In this document: one piece after another, positions 38,138 through 46,378 of the stretch
Position numbering within the stretch: position 1 is the first letter of the stretch
Layout of the letters: each line of letters starts with the position of its first letter
Origin: Clostridium psychrophilum
GTDB lineage: Bacteria; Bacillota; Clostridia; Clostridiales; Clostridiaceae
NCBI RefSeq assembly: GCF_018861705.1
Contig: NZ_JAHLEC010000014.1
Location: 1 to 57,400 of the forward strand
Direction of reading: 5' to 3'
DNA length: 57,400 nucleotides
The notes under the pieces: generated by a model
What the model was told of the DNA's origin: nothing
The model's database searches: none
What the model saw: only the letters and a program-made list of their open reading frames with translations
Translations under genes and position numbers: made by a program

Positions 38138-38860
38138 CTCACCTGAAAATTGAAGGTTCATACCAAGAATATATGAATAAAGGAATGATAATTCATGAGT
38201 AAATAACAGCGTTATTAACGAAATTGTCCACATTATACCCGAAATATATGAGTAAACTGTGGATAAATATTTATTTTAATGCAACTTATCCACAAGGAAT
38301 TAAAAGGATTGAATTAATAGTAACCAGAACGTTTGAAATTCATTGCTGATTTTGATTGTTGTCTTACATACTGAAAAATACAGAAGAATATTGAATATAA
38401 ATGGAAATAAATCGGTCTACTAAAAAGGCGTTTAAAAGCTATATAACATAAAACAAGTCATAAACGATAAATCATATGTCTGAAAGCAAAAGGCTTAAAA
38501 TCAACGTAATAAACGCCGTATATGTGTAACCTAATCATATAGAATGTTGAAATCCTATGTTTGAGTTGTATAACTTTAAGATATTTTTTAAAATAAGAAA
38601 AACAAGTTATATTTATGATGGTTTAGATTAAAGGTGAAAAGCATAAAAATGATAATTGTAATTTGTACATGCATTACGATTATTAATGAGTTCTTAATTA
38701 AATAGGAAATTGTATATCTATTATTTAGGAAATTCTGATATAATATTATCATATAATAATATTTGACTTTTCTAACTATAATTAGGCATAATCATACGAA
38801 TTTAAAATATAAGAAATTGAATTATTTCATATTAGGTAAGTTTTACGAAGCATTAAGTAT
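38138..38860. other. Intergenic region with DnaA-box cluster
   Basis: No gene is supported in about 720 bases. The left part holds three DnaA-box-like 9-mers. Further right, GGCGTTTA (38427-38434) and TAAACGCC (38510-38517) are complementary across about 75 bases, which might be a stem of a larger RNA or chance. The rest is AT-rich and featureless to the eye. Confidence 0.45.
38224..38294. promoter_or_regulatory. Cluster of DnaA boxes
   Basis: TTATCCACA at 38286-38294 is the consensus DnaA box; TGTGGATAA at 38258-38266 is its exact inverse; TTGTCCACA at 38224-38232 matches 8 of 9. Boxes in inverted orientation within 70 bases, in an intergenic region, could titrate DnaA or mark DnaA-controlled transcription. 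Confidence 0.55.
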
Positions 38861-38874
38861 AAGGAGGTACTATT

Positions 38875-39258
38875 ACGTATATAGTTAAAATAGGAATTAC
38901 CATTGTTGTTGTATACGTGGTTATAGGTCTGATTTTTGAATATCTCATTAATACAAATAAAATAAAGAAAAGTAAAATATCAAGATTGTTTTATGATAAT
39001 GATGAAAGTTTCATCAAATTTTGGGAAAAAGCACAAGAGAAAGGCAAGATGATACGTATATTTAAAAGTGTCCTTTTTACAATTGTTATTATGGGTATAA
39101 TAGGCATAATTTATCTATTGAACAAGAATAGTATATATGAATATGACCAAAGCGAAACAATGTCGGTGGCTTTGTTACAGGGCTTTAATTTTGGACTAAT
39201 ATTGTCATTACTTCAATGGATTACAGGCAAGATTAGGTATAAGAACTTAATAAAGTAA
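38875..39258 (+). CDS. Small membrane protein, start codon uncertain
   Basis: This protein of about 113-127 residues has two hydrophobic helices, one at the N-terminus and one around VLFTIVIMGIIGIIYLL, plus a hydrophobic C-terminal stretch. No family is recognised. AAGGAGG at 38861-38867 is followed 7 bases later by ACG, not ATG. From there the frame reads YIVKIGITIVVVYVVIGLIF, a complete first helix. The first standard start is GTG at 38917, which lacks a ribosome-binding site and truncates that helix. The ATG may have mutated to ACG, or a non-standard start is used. Confidence 0.55.
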   Translation, partial: TYIVKIGITIVVVYVVIGLIFEYLINTNKIKKSKISRLFYDNDESFIKFWEKAQEKGKMIRIFKSVLFTIVIMGIIGIIYLLNKNSIYEYDQSETMSVALLQGFNFGLILSLLQWITGKIRYKNLIK

Positions 39259-39269
39259 ATATATAAATA

Positions 39270-39370
39270 ATAAAAATAATGATGTAAGGTATATAAAAAT
39301 ACCAGGCAAATTTGGCGCATTTTGTTCTGGCAACAATAGTACATGGAAAATTTCATCATTGTATTTTTAT
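39270..39370 (+). other. Foldable element closed by a 15-bp stem
   Basis: ATAAAAATAATGATG (39270-39284) pairs with CATCATT-GT-ATTTTTAT (39354-39370), leaving only a 2-base bulge. Inside are GGTAT/ATACC (39288-39303), CAAATTTG and CCAG/CTGG pairs, so a branched fold is plausible. It lies right after the small membrane gene and about 80 bases before a cobalamin riboswitch. It may be an unusual terminator, an undescribed RNA, or a small terminal-inverted-repeat element. Confidence 0.45.
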
Positions 39371-39449
39371 GAGTGAATTATTATAATAAAATATTGATTT
39401 TATTGATAAAATGATATAAAATATAATTGAATTTAATATTATAATTATA

Positions 39450-39605
39450 GATACTAAAGTATAAAGTTCTTTAGTTTAAAAGGGAAGATAGGTGAAAATC
39501 CTACGCGGTCCCGCCGCTGTAAAAGAGGAGTTCTTATAAGAAATACCACTGGGAAACTGGGAAGGTTGTAAGGGCAATGATACTTAAGCCAGAATACCTC
39601 TCTAT
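39450..39605 (+). ncRNA. Cobalamin riboswitch
   Basis: AAAGGGAAGATAGGTGAAAA, then TCCTACGCGGTCCCGCCGCT, ACCACTGGGAAACTGGGAAG and AAGCCAGAATACC form the conserved B12 box and core of the cobalamin class. In most cases cobalamin binding lowers expression. The genes downstream are nrdD and nrdG, about 310 bases on. Confidence 0.93.
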
Positions 39606-39710
39606 AATTACACACAATAACTCTACGAGAGATAGAGAGGTGTCTGCAATGTCTTTTTTTAATTGCGATGATTTTTAAGTCTCTTAACTTAATAGTTAGG
39701 AGACTTTTTA
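39597..39710 (+). terminator. Expression platform and terminators after the cobalamin riboswitch
   Basis: CCTCTCTAT at the 3' edge of the aptamer can pair with ATAGAGAGG (39632-39640), followed a little later by TCTTTTTTT (39652-39660). A second hairpin, AAGTCTCTTAACT/AGTTAGGAGACTT (39677-39706), is followed by TTTTA. Both could stop transcription when B12 is bound. Confidence 0.65.
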
Positions 39711-39916
39711 GCGTTTTGCTTAAGTTAAGATGAAATTAAAAGGGTTTGTACTTATTGCTATTTATTGCTATTTATTAAATGTTAAATAGTAAATATTATT
39801 AAATTATTGCCATTGAGATAAGAACAATGGGAAAAATATAAGGTGCTTTCTTATATTAAAGAAAGATAATAAAAAATCAAGTTAGAGTCTTGAGAGTAAA
39901 TATATGGAGGTAGTAT

Positions 39917-42067
39917 ATGCAAGTAATAAAAAGAGATTCAAGAAAAAAGGAATTTATACCAGAGAGGATATCAACAGCAGCTGGGAAAGCTTTTGTAGAA
40001 GTATATGGTAAGGAAAATAAAGAATTTAATAATACTGTTTTAAATAGAGTAATGGAGGATCTTAAACAAACTGGAGAAACATTAATTCCAATAGAAGAAA
40101 TACAGGATATTATTGTTGATGAAATAAAATCATTAGATAAGACTGTAGCTCTAGCTTACATAAATTATAGACAAGAGAGGACTTTTGAAAGAGATAAAAA
40201 AGGTGAATTAGATAAAGAAATAGATAATATAATTAATGCAGTTTCAGAGCAGACTAATTCTAATGGAAATCTTGATGGTAGTAAGATACAAACTATAAGG
40301 GCATTAATTTCAAATGTTGTAGGTAGCAACTATAGCCAAAGGCATAAAATACCTAAAAAATATTTAAAAAAACATAAAAAAAGTATATATATACATGATG
40401 AGACTTACTTTGGATTGCCTCTTTTCAACTGCTGCCTTGTAGATTGGATTAGTATGTTTGAAAATGGCTTTGATTTAGGTACAACGCTTATAGGAACTCC
40501 AAATTCAATTGAGACTGCAGTTAATGTATTGTCTCAAGTAGCAAGTCACATATCTAGTAATACATATGGTGGAACTACATTTCCATCTTTAATAACGGGT
40601 CTTACCCCTTATGCTGTTAAAAGTTTAAATAAACATAGAGTAGTAGGTAGTAAATGGATTGAAGATAAAATTAAAGTAGAAGAATATGCCTGGGATAGAT
40701 TGGCTAAAGAAATAGAAGATAGTATGCAATCACTTGAATATGAAGTGCAAACACTAATGACAAGTCGTGCGGAGACTCCATTTTTAACACTTGGAATAAA
40801 TAATGTAGATTTAAGTGCTAGTGATGAAGATCAAAAAATTCAAAAGATGATAACAGAGGCTATATTAAATCAAAGAATTAAAGGATTGACTGGTGGTGTA
40901 ACTCCTGTGTTTCCTAAACTAGTATACCAAAATACAAAAGGGAACAATCTTAATCCAGGAGATAAATACTATGATTTATTCAAATTAGCAGTTATATGTA
41001 GTGCACATCGTCAATATCCTGATTACATTAATACTGATAAGGCAATTGAAGTTACTGGTGATTACAAGGAATGTATGGGGTGCAGATCATTCCTCGGAAG
41101 TTATTTAGATGAAGCAGGTAATTACAAAACTGCTGGAAGATTTAACTTTGGAGTAATATCTATTAATCTTGTAAGACTTGCAATTGAGGCAAAAGGTAAT
41201 GAAGATATGTTTTTTAAATCTTTACATGAAGCATTAGATGATTGCAAAGATTTACTTATGATAAGATATGATATACTCAAAAATGTTAAAGCGAAACAAG
41301 CTCCTATATTGTATATGAGTGGAGCAATTGCTAAACTGGGTGCAGAGGATACAATAGAGCCATTACTTAATAATGGATATGCCTCAGCGTCTATTGGATA
41401 TGTAGGGTTACATAATTGTTTAACTGCGCTATATGGTAAGGGACTTAATGATAGAACGGAAAAAACATCTAAAAGAGCAACTAAAATCATGAAATATCTT
41501 AGAGATTATTGTGATGAGCAAAAGGAAAAAACAAAAATAGGATTTAGTTTATATGGATCACCAGCAGAAACACTCGCAACTAAATTTTGTGTTGAGGATG
41601 TATTAGACTTCGGAGTTATAGATGGAGTAAATGACAATGGATATTATGAAAACTCATTTCATTATCCATCAAATGAATTAATATCACCTTTTGAAAAATT
41701 AGATCTAGAATCTGTTTCATCTTCATTATCATCAGGTGGTGCAATATCATTTGTAGAACTTGGAGATATGACTAAAAATTTAGTGGCGCTTGAGGATATT
41801 ATAAGATATTCATATGACAAAACTCATTTTCTTGGAATATCTTCAATAAGTGATAAATGTTTAAAATGTGGATATACAGGAGAAATGTTTACAAAAGAAA
41901 ATAGTGATACAGAGTTTGAGTGCCCTGTATGCAAAAATGATGATAAAATGTTATTAAGTATAATTAGAAAGCTTTGTGGTTATCTTGGGAGTATATTTGA
42001 AAGACCTGTAGTTGATGGAAAAATGAAGGAGATTAAAAGCAGAAAGAATAATAAAGGATGTAATTAA
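39917..42067 (+). CDS. nrdD: Anaerobic ribonucleoside-triphosphate reductase (class III)
   Basis: NrdD (716 residues) makes deoxynucleotides under strict anaerobiosis using a glycyl radical. An N-terminal ATP-cone (about residues 3-90, VIKRDSRKKEFIPERISTAA) is the allosteric site. The large barrel domain has CMGCRSFLG. The C-terminus has zinc-binding CxxC pairs (CLKCGY, CPVCKN) and the glycyl-radical motif KLCGYLGS (Gly near 685). TGGAGGTAG precedes the ATG. It is followed after 1 base by its activase gene nrdG and is under a cobalamin riboswitch. Confidence 0.96.
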   Translation: MQVIKRDSRKKEFIPERISTAAGKAFVEVYGKENKEFNNTVLNRVMEDLKQTGETLIPIEEIQDIIVDEIKSLDKTVALAYINYRQERTFERDKKGELDKEIDNIINAVSEQTNSNGNLDGSKIQTIRALISNVVGSNYSQRHKIPKKYLKKHKKSIYIHDETYFGLPLFNCCLVDWISMFENGFDLGTTLIGTPNSIETAVNVLSQVASHISSNTYGGTTFPSLITGLTPYAVKSLNKHRVVGSKWIEDKIKVEEYAWDRLAKEIEDSMQSLEYEVQTLMTSRAETPFLTLGINNVDLSASDEDQKIQKMITEAILNQRIKGLTGGVTPVFPKLVYQNTKGNNLNPGDKYYDLFKLAVICSAHRQYPDYINTDKAIEVTGDYKECMGCRSFLGSYLDEAGNYKTAGRFNFGVISINLVRLAIEAKGNEDMFFKSLHEALDDCKDLLMIRYDILKNVKAKQAPILYMSGAIAKLGAEDTIEPLLNNGYASASIGYVGLHNCLTALYGKGLNDRTEKTSKRATKIMKYLRDYCDEQKEKTKIGFSLYGSPAETLATKFCVEDVLDFGVIDGVNDNGYYENSFHYPSNELISPFEKLDLESVSSSLSSGGAISFVELGDMTKNLVALEDIIRYSYDKTHFLGISSISDKCLKCGYTGEMFTKENSDTEFECPVCKNDDKMLLSIIRKLCGYLGSIFERPVVDGKMKEIKSRKNNKGCN

Positions 42068-42068
42068 A

Positions 42069-42596
42069 ATGAATTATGCTAGCATATTCTTTGATGATAC
42101 TGTAAATGGAATAGGCTTTAGAACATCCTTGTTTGTAAGTGGATGCGCAAAGATTCCTCCTTGTAAAGGATGCTGGAGCCCTCAGGCAAGACAATTCGAT
42201 TATGGTGTAATATTTACTAAAGACAATAAAAACTCTATTATAGAAAGTCTAAAAAAGCCATATGTAAAAGGATTATCAATATTAGGGGGAGAGCCAATGG
42301 ATAATCTGGAAGATGGGACTTTAATCAATTTAGTAAAAACAATAAAAAAAATGTTCCCGCAAAAAACTATATTTTGTTGGAGCGGATATAAATTTGAAGA
42401 CCTTATTGAAGATCCTATTAGGTTAGAATTTTTGCATTATATAGATATGCTAAGAGATGGTGAATTCATAGAAGAGCTTAAAGATATTACTCAATATTTA
42501 AGTGGTTCAAAGAATCAAAGAATTATAGCAGTTAGTGAAAGCCTAAAGCAAAATAAAATTATAGTATATAACGATTTAGGTGGACAAGAATGCTAG
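42069..42596 (+). CDS. nrdG: Anaerobic ribonucleotide reductase activating protein (radical SAM), atypical cluster motif
   Basis: NrdG (175 residues) uses a 4Fe-4S cluster and S-adenosylmethionine to install the glycyl radical in NrdD. YASIFFDDTVNGIGFRTSLF and LSILGGEPMDNLEDGTL (GGEP region) fit the family. The cluster motif reads GCAKIPPCKGCW, that is CX5CX2C instead of the usual CX3CX2C. The DNA in that stretch (about 42134-42175) is in frame with no sign of a sequencing slip. It follows nrdD by one base, so the two are coupled. Confidence 0.9.
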   Translation: MNYASIFFDDTVNGIGFRTSLFVSGCAKIPPCKGCWSPQARQFDYGVIFTKDNKNSIIESLKKPYVKGLSILGGEPMDNLEDGTLINLVKTIKKMFPQKTIFCWSGYKFEDLIEDPIRLEFLHYIDMLRDGEFIEELKDITQYLSGSKNQRIIAVSESLKQNKIIVYNDLGGQEC

Positions 42597-42613
42597 AAGT
42601 TAAAGCCTGAAGT

Positions 42614-42659
42614 AGTTGCAGTGACTTAGAGGAGCTGATGTATCTCTTTCAGAGCTGAT
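42614..42659 (+). repeat. Dispersed repeat, copy 2
   Basis: GTTGCAG, then TTAGAGGAGCTGATGTATCT and CTTTCAGAGCTGATT match the copy at 22724-22769, with one extra base between GTTGCAG and TAGAGGAG. It lies just after nrdG and before a terminator. See copy 1 for coding and folding possibilities. Confidence 0.55.
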
Positions 42660-42663
42660 TAAT

Positions 42664-42714
42664 AAGAAAAGACAAATGTTTAATTAAAATTAAACATTTG
42701 TCTTTTCTTTTGCT
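42664..42714. terminator. Bidirectional terminator between nrdG and the PBP gene
   Basis: AAGAAAAGACAAATGTTTAA pairs perfectly with TTAAACATTTGTCTTTTCTT, with T-runs on both strands. It ends both convergent transcripts. Confidence 0.9.
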
Positions 42715-42723
42715 AAATTACTA

Positions 42724-45417
42724 TCATTTAGTACCGGTTGTTGTGTTAGTATCAGTGTCGGTAGTCCCTGTTGGAGGTACTTTTGTTGGTGTTGTTGGTG
42801 TTGTTGGTGTTGTTGGTGTTTTTGTTGGTGTTGTTGGTGTTTTTGTAGGCGTCTTTGTTGGAGTCTTTGTTGGTGTCTTTGTAGGCGTCTTTGTTGGAGT
42901 CTTTGTTGGTGTTTTTGTTGTTGTATCCGTAGTTGTTGTAGGCGTCTTAGTAGTTGTTGTAGGCGTCTTAGTAGTTGTTGCCGGTGTTTTTGTAGTTGTT
43001 TGTGTTTTTGATGCATTTTCCATAGTGGTTTTTGCATTGCTAAATACGCTTATCATATGTTGCATTCTAGTTTGAAGTTGTGAATAAGTGCTTTTATCTG
43101 TAACATTCTGCAAAGCAGCTGAGGCATTTTGAACTAACTGATTATATTGAGCAAGTTGAGATTTATCTGTTAACGAAAAACCTTCAAGTGCACCAACGGC
43201 TGCATTTGCAGCTGAATTTTTAGCTGTTTCTTGTTGAGATTTAATTAATGCATCTTTAGCTGCGGCATCTTTAGCTGAAGTAGCAGCTGAGGCATCTGTT
43301 GTTTTTGACTTATCAGTTTTTACACTTTTTATTTTGCTTCCATTTGGTTTTAGCTGAATATAGAGTGTATTCATTAAAACACCGTTTCTAGTAACTACTG
43401 TATTAGGGCAAACAAAATCCTTTTGTACTAGACCTTGGTGTAAATATTCCATATATTCCTTCCATATATGTCCAGGCTCGTTAGCACCAGCCATATTTTG
43501 AGCTGCAGGGGTATCATTTCCCACCCATACAGATGTTGTGTAATAAGGAGTATATCCTATAAACCAACAGTCTTTAGATTGATCAGTAGTTCCTGTTTTA
43601 CCAGCAGCATAAGGATAATTACTTAGAGATAAACCCCTTCCTGTTGAATAATTTTCGGTTAGTACACTTTTTAAAGTATCAGTCATAAGGTAAGAAGCAC
43701 CGCTGTCATATACTTTAGTTTTCTTGCTTTGATTTTCATATAATACTTCATTAATTACAGTATTTGTTATTTTGCGCACGTTAGTTGGTTCTATAAATGT
43801 GCCATTTCTTGAAAGTGTTGAGTAACCTGAAGCCATTTCTACTGGAGTAACACCTTTTGTAAAACCTCCTATACCCACTATTGAAGAATCATCTTCAGGA
43901 GTTATATACTTAAACTCCATATTTTGAAGGTATTTTAATGACGTCTTCACTCCCATATTTCCTACTAATCTAACTGGAATAGTATTTATAGATATATCAA
44001 CTGCATATTTTAATGCTACTGACCCACGGTATGCATGATCATCATTAGATGGTCCATTAGGTATTGGTGCATCAACATATTGGCTTGAAGGAATGTATCC
44101 TTTTTCAAAAGCGGGTGTATATGCTATTAGTGGCTTTATAGAAGAACCCGGTTGTCTTACCCCTAAGATGGCTCTGTTGAATGTGTTACCATCTTGACTT
44201 CTTCCACCAACTATAGCCACTACTTCACCTGTAGTATTGTCTATTGTGACGCTAGCACCTTGTTTTTCATACAATCCTGTTTTGCTATCTGTTTGTGCAT
44301 ATTGTTGTAATTTATTATCTACTACACTCTGCAATTTTTTCTGTTTTAGAGTATCAATAGAAGTATCTATTCTATATCTACCAGCAAGAAGCTGTTTTTC
44401 TTTTTCAGCATATGCATCATTATACTTAGTGAAATATGCTTTCCTATCTTTATCATTACTAAAAGAATATCTAGAAATAAAGCCATCCTTTTTCATTAAT
44501 TCCAAAGTTGCATTATGAACAGCATATTGTACACTAGAATCCATAGGTTCTGATTTTGCAGGAGTTGCTACATTTAATGTTATAACCTCAGCAGTTGCTT
44601 TATCATATTGACTTTGCGTAATTTTCTTTAGGCTTAACATTTTATCTAGAACTAAATTTCTTCTCTTTATTGCTCTGTCCATGTGTTTAATAGGGTTATT
44701 ATAAGACGGATTGTTAGGTAACCCAGCAAGCATAGCTATTTGAGAGATATCCAAATTTTTGTTGGTTTTTTGAAAGTAAAATTTTGAAGCACTTTCAATA
44801 CTATAACAACCATTGCCGAAGTTAACGTTGTTTACATAAAACTCTAGTATTTGTGATTTAGTATATTTCTGTTCCAAATCTTTTGCTACAACGCATTCTT
44901 CGAGTTTCCTCCACAAAGTTACGTCGAATGTAAGAAACACATTTCTTGCAAGTTGCTGAGTTATTGTAGAGCCACCTTGCATAATAGTTCCTTTAGATTT
45001 TATATATACCCAAATAGATCTTCCTATACCTTTAAAATCTATTCCGTTATGTTTATAAAAACGTTGGTCTTCTATTGAAGTAACAGCTTGACCTACATAT
45101 GGGTTTAAGTCTGCTTCTTTTGTGTAATAATATGTTACTGTTTTAAATTCTTTTATTAATTTACCAGTATTATCATAAAATTGTGTTGGTTTTCTAGTAT
45201 TAAAATCAGTTTCATTTATTGATTGTGCTATAGTGTTACCATTATTTATAGTTGACTTTATTTTAGAACCATATTTTATGTAAACATATCCTAAAGTAAG
45301 TGTGCCGAGTAATATCATTATTGCTAAAAATATTAATAAATACTTAACGATTGTTTTCCATAATTTCTTCTTGATTTTTGGCGTTTTTATTACTTCTTTT
45401 ACTTCTGTATCATCCAT
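42724..45417 (-). CDS. Class A penicillin-binding protein (PBP1A type)
   Basis: This bifunctional peptidoglycan synthase has 897 residues. A cytoplasmic N-terminus and one transmembrane helix (about 22-43) are followed by a GT51 glycosyltransferase (EDQRFYKHNGIDFKGIGRSI, then GGSTITQQLARN). A transpeptidase with SSIK (PGSSIKPL), SIN (DISINTIP) and KTG (AGKTGTTDQSKDCW) follows. The last 170 residues are Ala/Ser/Lys-rich and then Thr-Pro-Lys repeats. The ATG at 45417 has GGAGGAG upstream; an earlier in-frame ATG lacks a site. A hairpin with a T-run lies in the leader. Confidence 0.96.
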   Translation of the reverse strand: MDDTEVKEVIKTPKIKKKLWKTIVKYLLIFLAIMILLGTLTLGYVYIKYGSKIKSTINNGNTIAQSINETDFNTRKPTQFYDNTGKLIKEFKTVTYYYTKEADLNPYVGQAVTSIEDQRFYKHNGIDFKGIGRSIWVYIKSKGTIMQGGSTITQQLARNVFLTFDVTLWRKLEECVVAKDLEQKYTKSQILEFYVNNVNFGNGCYSIESASKFYFQKTNKNLDISQIAMLAGLPNNPSYNNPIKHMDRAIKRRNLVLDKMLSLKKITQSQYDKATAEVITLNVATPAKSEPMDSSVQYAVHNATLELMKKDGFISRYSFSNDKDRKAYFTKYNDAYAEKEKQLLAGRYRIDTSIDTLKQKKLQSVVDNKLQQYAQTDSKTGLYEKQGASVTIDNTTGEVVAIVGGRSQDGNTFNRAILGVRQPGSSIKPLIAYTPAFEKGYIPSSQYVDAPIPNGPSNDDHAYRGSVALKYAVDISINTIPVRLVGNMGVKTSLKYLQNMEFKYITPEDDSSIVGIGGFTKGVTPVEMASGYSTLSRNGTFIEPTNVRKITNTVINEVLYENQSKKTKVYDSGASYLMTDTLKSVLTENYSTGRGLSLSNYPYAAGKTGTTDQSKDCWFIGYTPYYTTSVWVGNDTPAAQNMAGANEPGHIWKEYMEYLHQGLVQKDFVCPNTVVTRNGVLMNTLYIQLKPNGSKIKSVKTDKSKTTDASAATSAKDAAAKDALIKSQQETAKNSAANAAVGALEGFSLTDKSQLAQYNQLVQNASAALQNVTDKSTYSQLQTRMQHMISVFSNAKTTMENASKTQTTTKTPATTTKTPTTTTKTPTTTTDTTTKTPTKTPTKTPTKTPTKTPTKTPTKTPTTPTKTPTTPTTPTTPTKVPPTGTTDTDTNTTTGTK
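42775..42990 (-). repeat. Tandem repeat encoding a Thr-Pro-Lys tail
   Basis: On the minus strand, short units such as AAGACGCCTACAAAAACACC code for repeated KTPT, TTKTPTT and TPTTPT elements. Units of 12 and 21-24 bases recur with little change, so slippage could alter tail length between strains. Proline-threonine tails of this kind are usual in wall-spanning regions of surface proteins. Confidence 0.8.
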
Positions 45418-45545
45418 TAATATCTCCTCCTTTTTTATAATAAAAAAGAAATTGTCCAAAGCAGGCTTGGACTACTATGTTTTATATACCAGCAAAGGGC
45501 GCTAATTGTTTATTCAGCAGTTAATGCCTAGTTGCTTATAGGTAT
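45418..45545 (-). promoter_or_regulatory. PBP gene leader with attenuator-like hairpin
   Basis: On the minus strand, GTCCAAGC-CTG-CTTTGGAC (45472 to 45454) forms a hairpin followed by AATTTCTTTTTT, close to an intrinsic terminator but only about 20 bases before the ribosome-binding site. CTTTTTTATTATAAAAAAG next to AAGGAGG can also fold. Further upstream (about 45540-45489), GGCATTAACTGCTGAATAAA and CGCCCTTTGCTGG look more structured than the flanks. The regulator is unknown. Confidence 0.45.
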
Positions 45546-46185
45546 TATATTTCTATTTTTATACTGTGTTTTATTGCTAGTTTATTTGAGCGTTATTACA
45601 ATCCCAAGGGTCTAGTAAATTTGTTGAATTACTAAAAAATGTAATTAGTATGTTCATTAATAATATGATTATTTTACATTTTTGTCAATAATACTATTTA
45701 TAAGTTTTATGTATTATAGTTGCTAATTATTCTAAAAATAACACAATCTAAAGTAGGAAGTGGGTTCCCTTTTATATTTACCAATACTCAAATTCACACC
45801 TTTTTCCACATTAATTAAATGAATCTAATACATCTATAATTACATACAATTTCATTATAAAACTTATACACTAAATTAGTCTAGTATATTGTAACATAAA
45901 AGTTTAGTGTTATATTAAATATTCATAAAAAGTTGGAAAATAAATGTAGACGATATAGTTTTATCGGTTTCATTAATAATTAAAGAATAAAATCCTTTAT
46001 TTACTAATGAAACTCTAAAAAAAGCATATCCAATCTTTAGTTGATTGAAAAGGGGAATAATGATGTTGTTTGCCACATATATTATGATGAAATGGGATGA
46101 GAGAAATTTATAAATATTTAAATAAGTAAAAGAGTGATTATAATACAATTTAGAATATTAATTAAATTAAGAGGAGATGTTTTTT
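45546..46185. other. Intergenic region PBP-rubredoxin
   Basis: No convincing gene is present in these 640 AT-rich bases. The notable structure is the inverted repeat at 45967-46013: GTTTCATTAATAATTAAAG pairs with CTTTATTTACTAATGAAAC, two or three mismatches. No T-run follows on either strand, so it is not a standard terminator. An ORF of 77 codons on the minus strand (45915-46148) overlaps this repeat and has no visible family or good start, so it is not called. Confidence 0.45.
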
Positions 46186-46344
46186 ATGAGTAAGTATGTT
46201 TGTTCAGTATGTGGTTACGTATATGATCCAGAAGTAGGAGATGAGGATGGTGGAATAAAACCAGGAACCAGATTTGAGGATATTCCAGAAGACTGGGTTT
46301 GTCCAATATGTGAGGCGCCAAAGTCGGAATTTGAAAAAGTATAA
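46186..46344 (+). CDS. Rubredoxin
   Basis: Rubredoxin (52 residues) is a one-iron electron carrier. [20 protein letters not shown], then [20 protein letters not shown] and [12 protein letters not shown] contain the four cysteine ligands in two C-x2-C-G/C-P-x-C loops. GAGGAGATG lies upstream of the ATG at 46186. In clostridia it can feed electrons to rubrerythrin and other oxygen-detoxifying enzymes; two rubrerythrins lie about 4-5 kb downstream. Confidence 0.97.
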   Translation: MSKYVCSVCGYVYDPEVGDEDGGIKPGTRFEDIPEDWVCPICEAPKSEFEKV

Positions 46345-46378
46345 TCAAAAGGCTATATAATTAATGTAAATAAATTTT

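Noticed and set aside
39677-39710. The AAGTCTC hairpin as a terminator of the small membrane gene at 38875
   Set aside because: It lies beyond the cobalamin aptamer, so it is more likely part of that riboswitch's expression platform.
42775-42990. CRISPR-like appearance of short regularly spaced repeats
   Set aside because: The units are in frame inside a coding sequence, lack unique spacers and encode a KTPT tail.
42690-43075. Two ORFs in other frames across the PBP repeat tail (Val/Gly-rich on plus, Gln/His-rich on minus)
   Set aside because: Both are by-products of the low-complexity Thr-Pro-Lys coding repeat of the penicillin-binding protein.
45915-46148. Minus-strand ORF of 77 codons
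   Set aside because: AT-rich, overlaps an inverted repeat, no good ribosome-binding site, no recognisable features.
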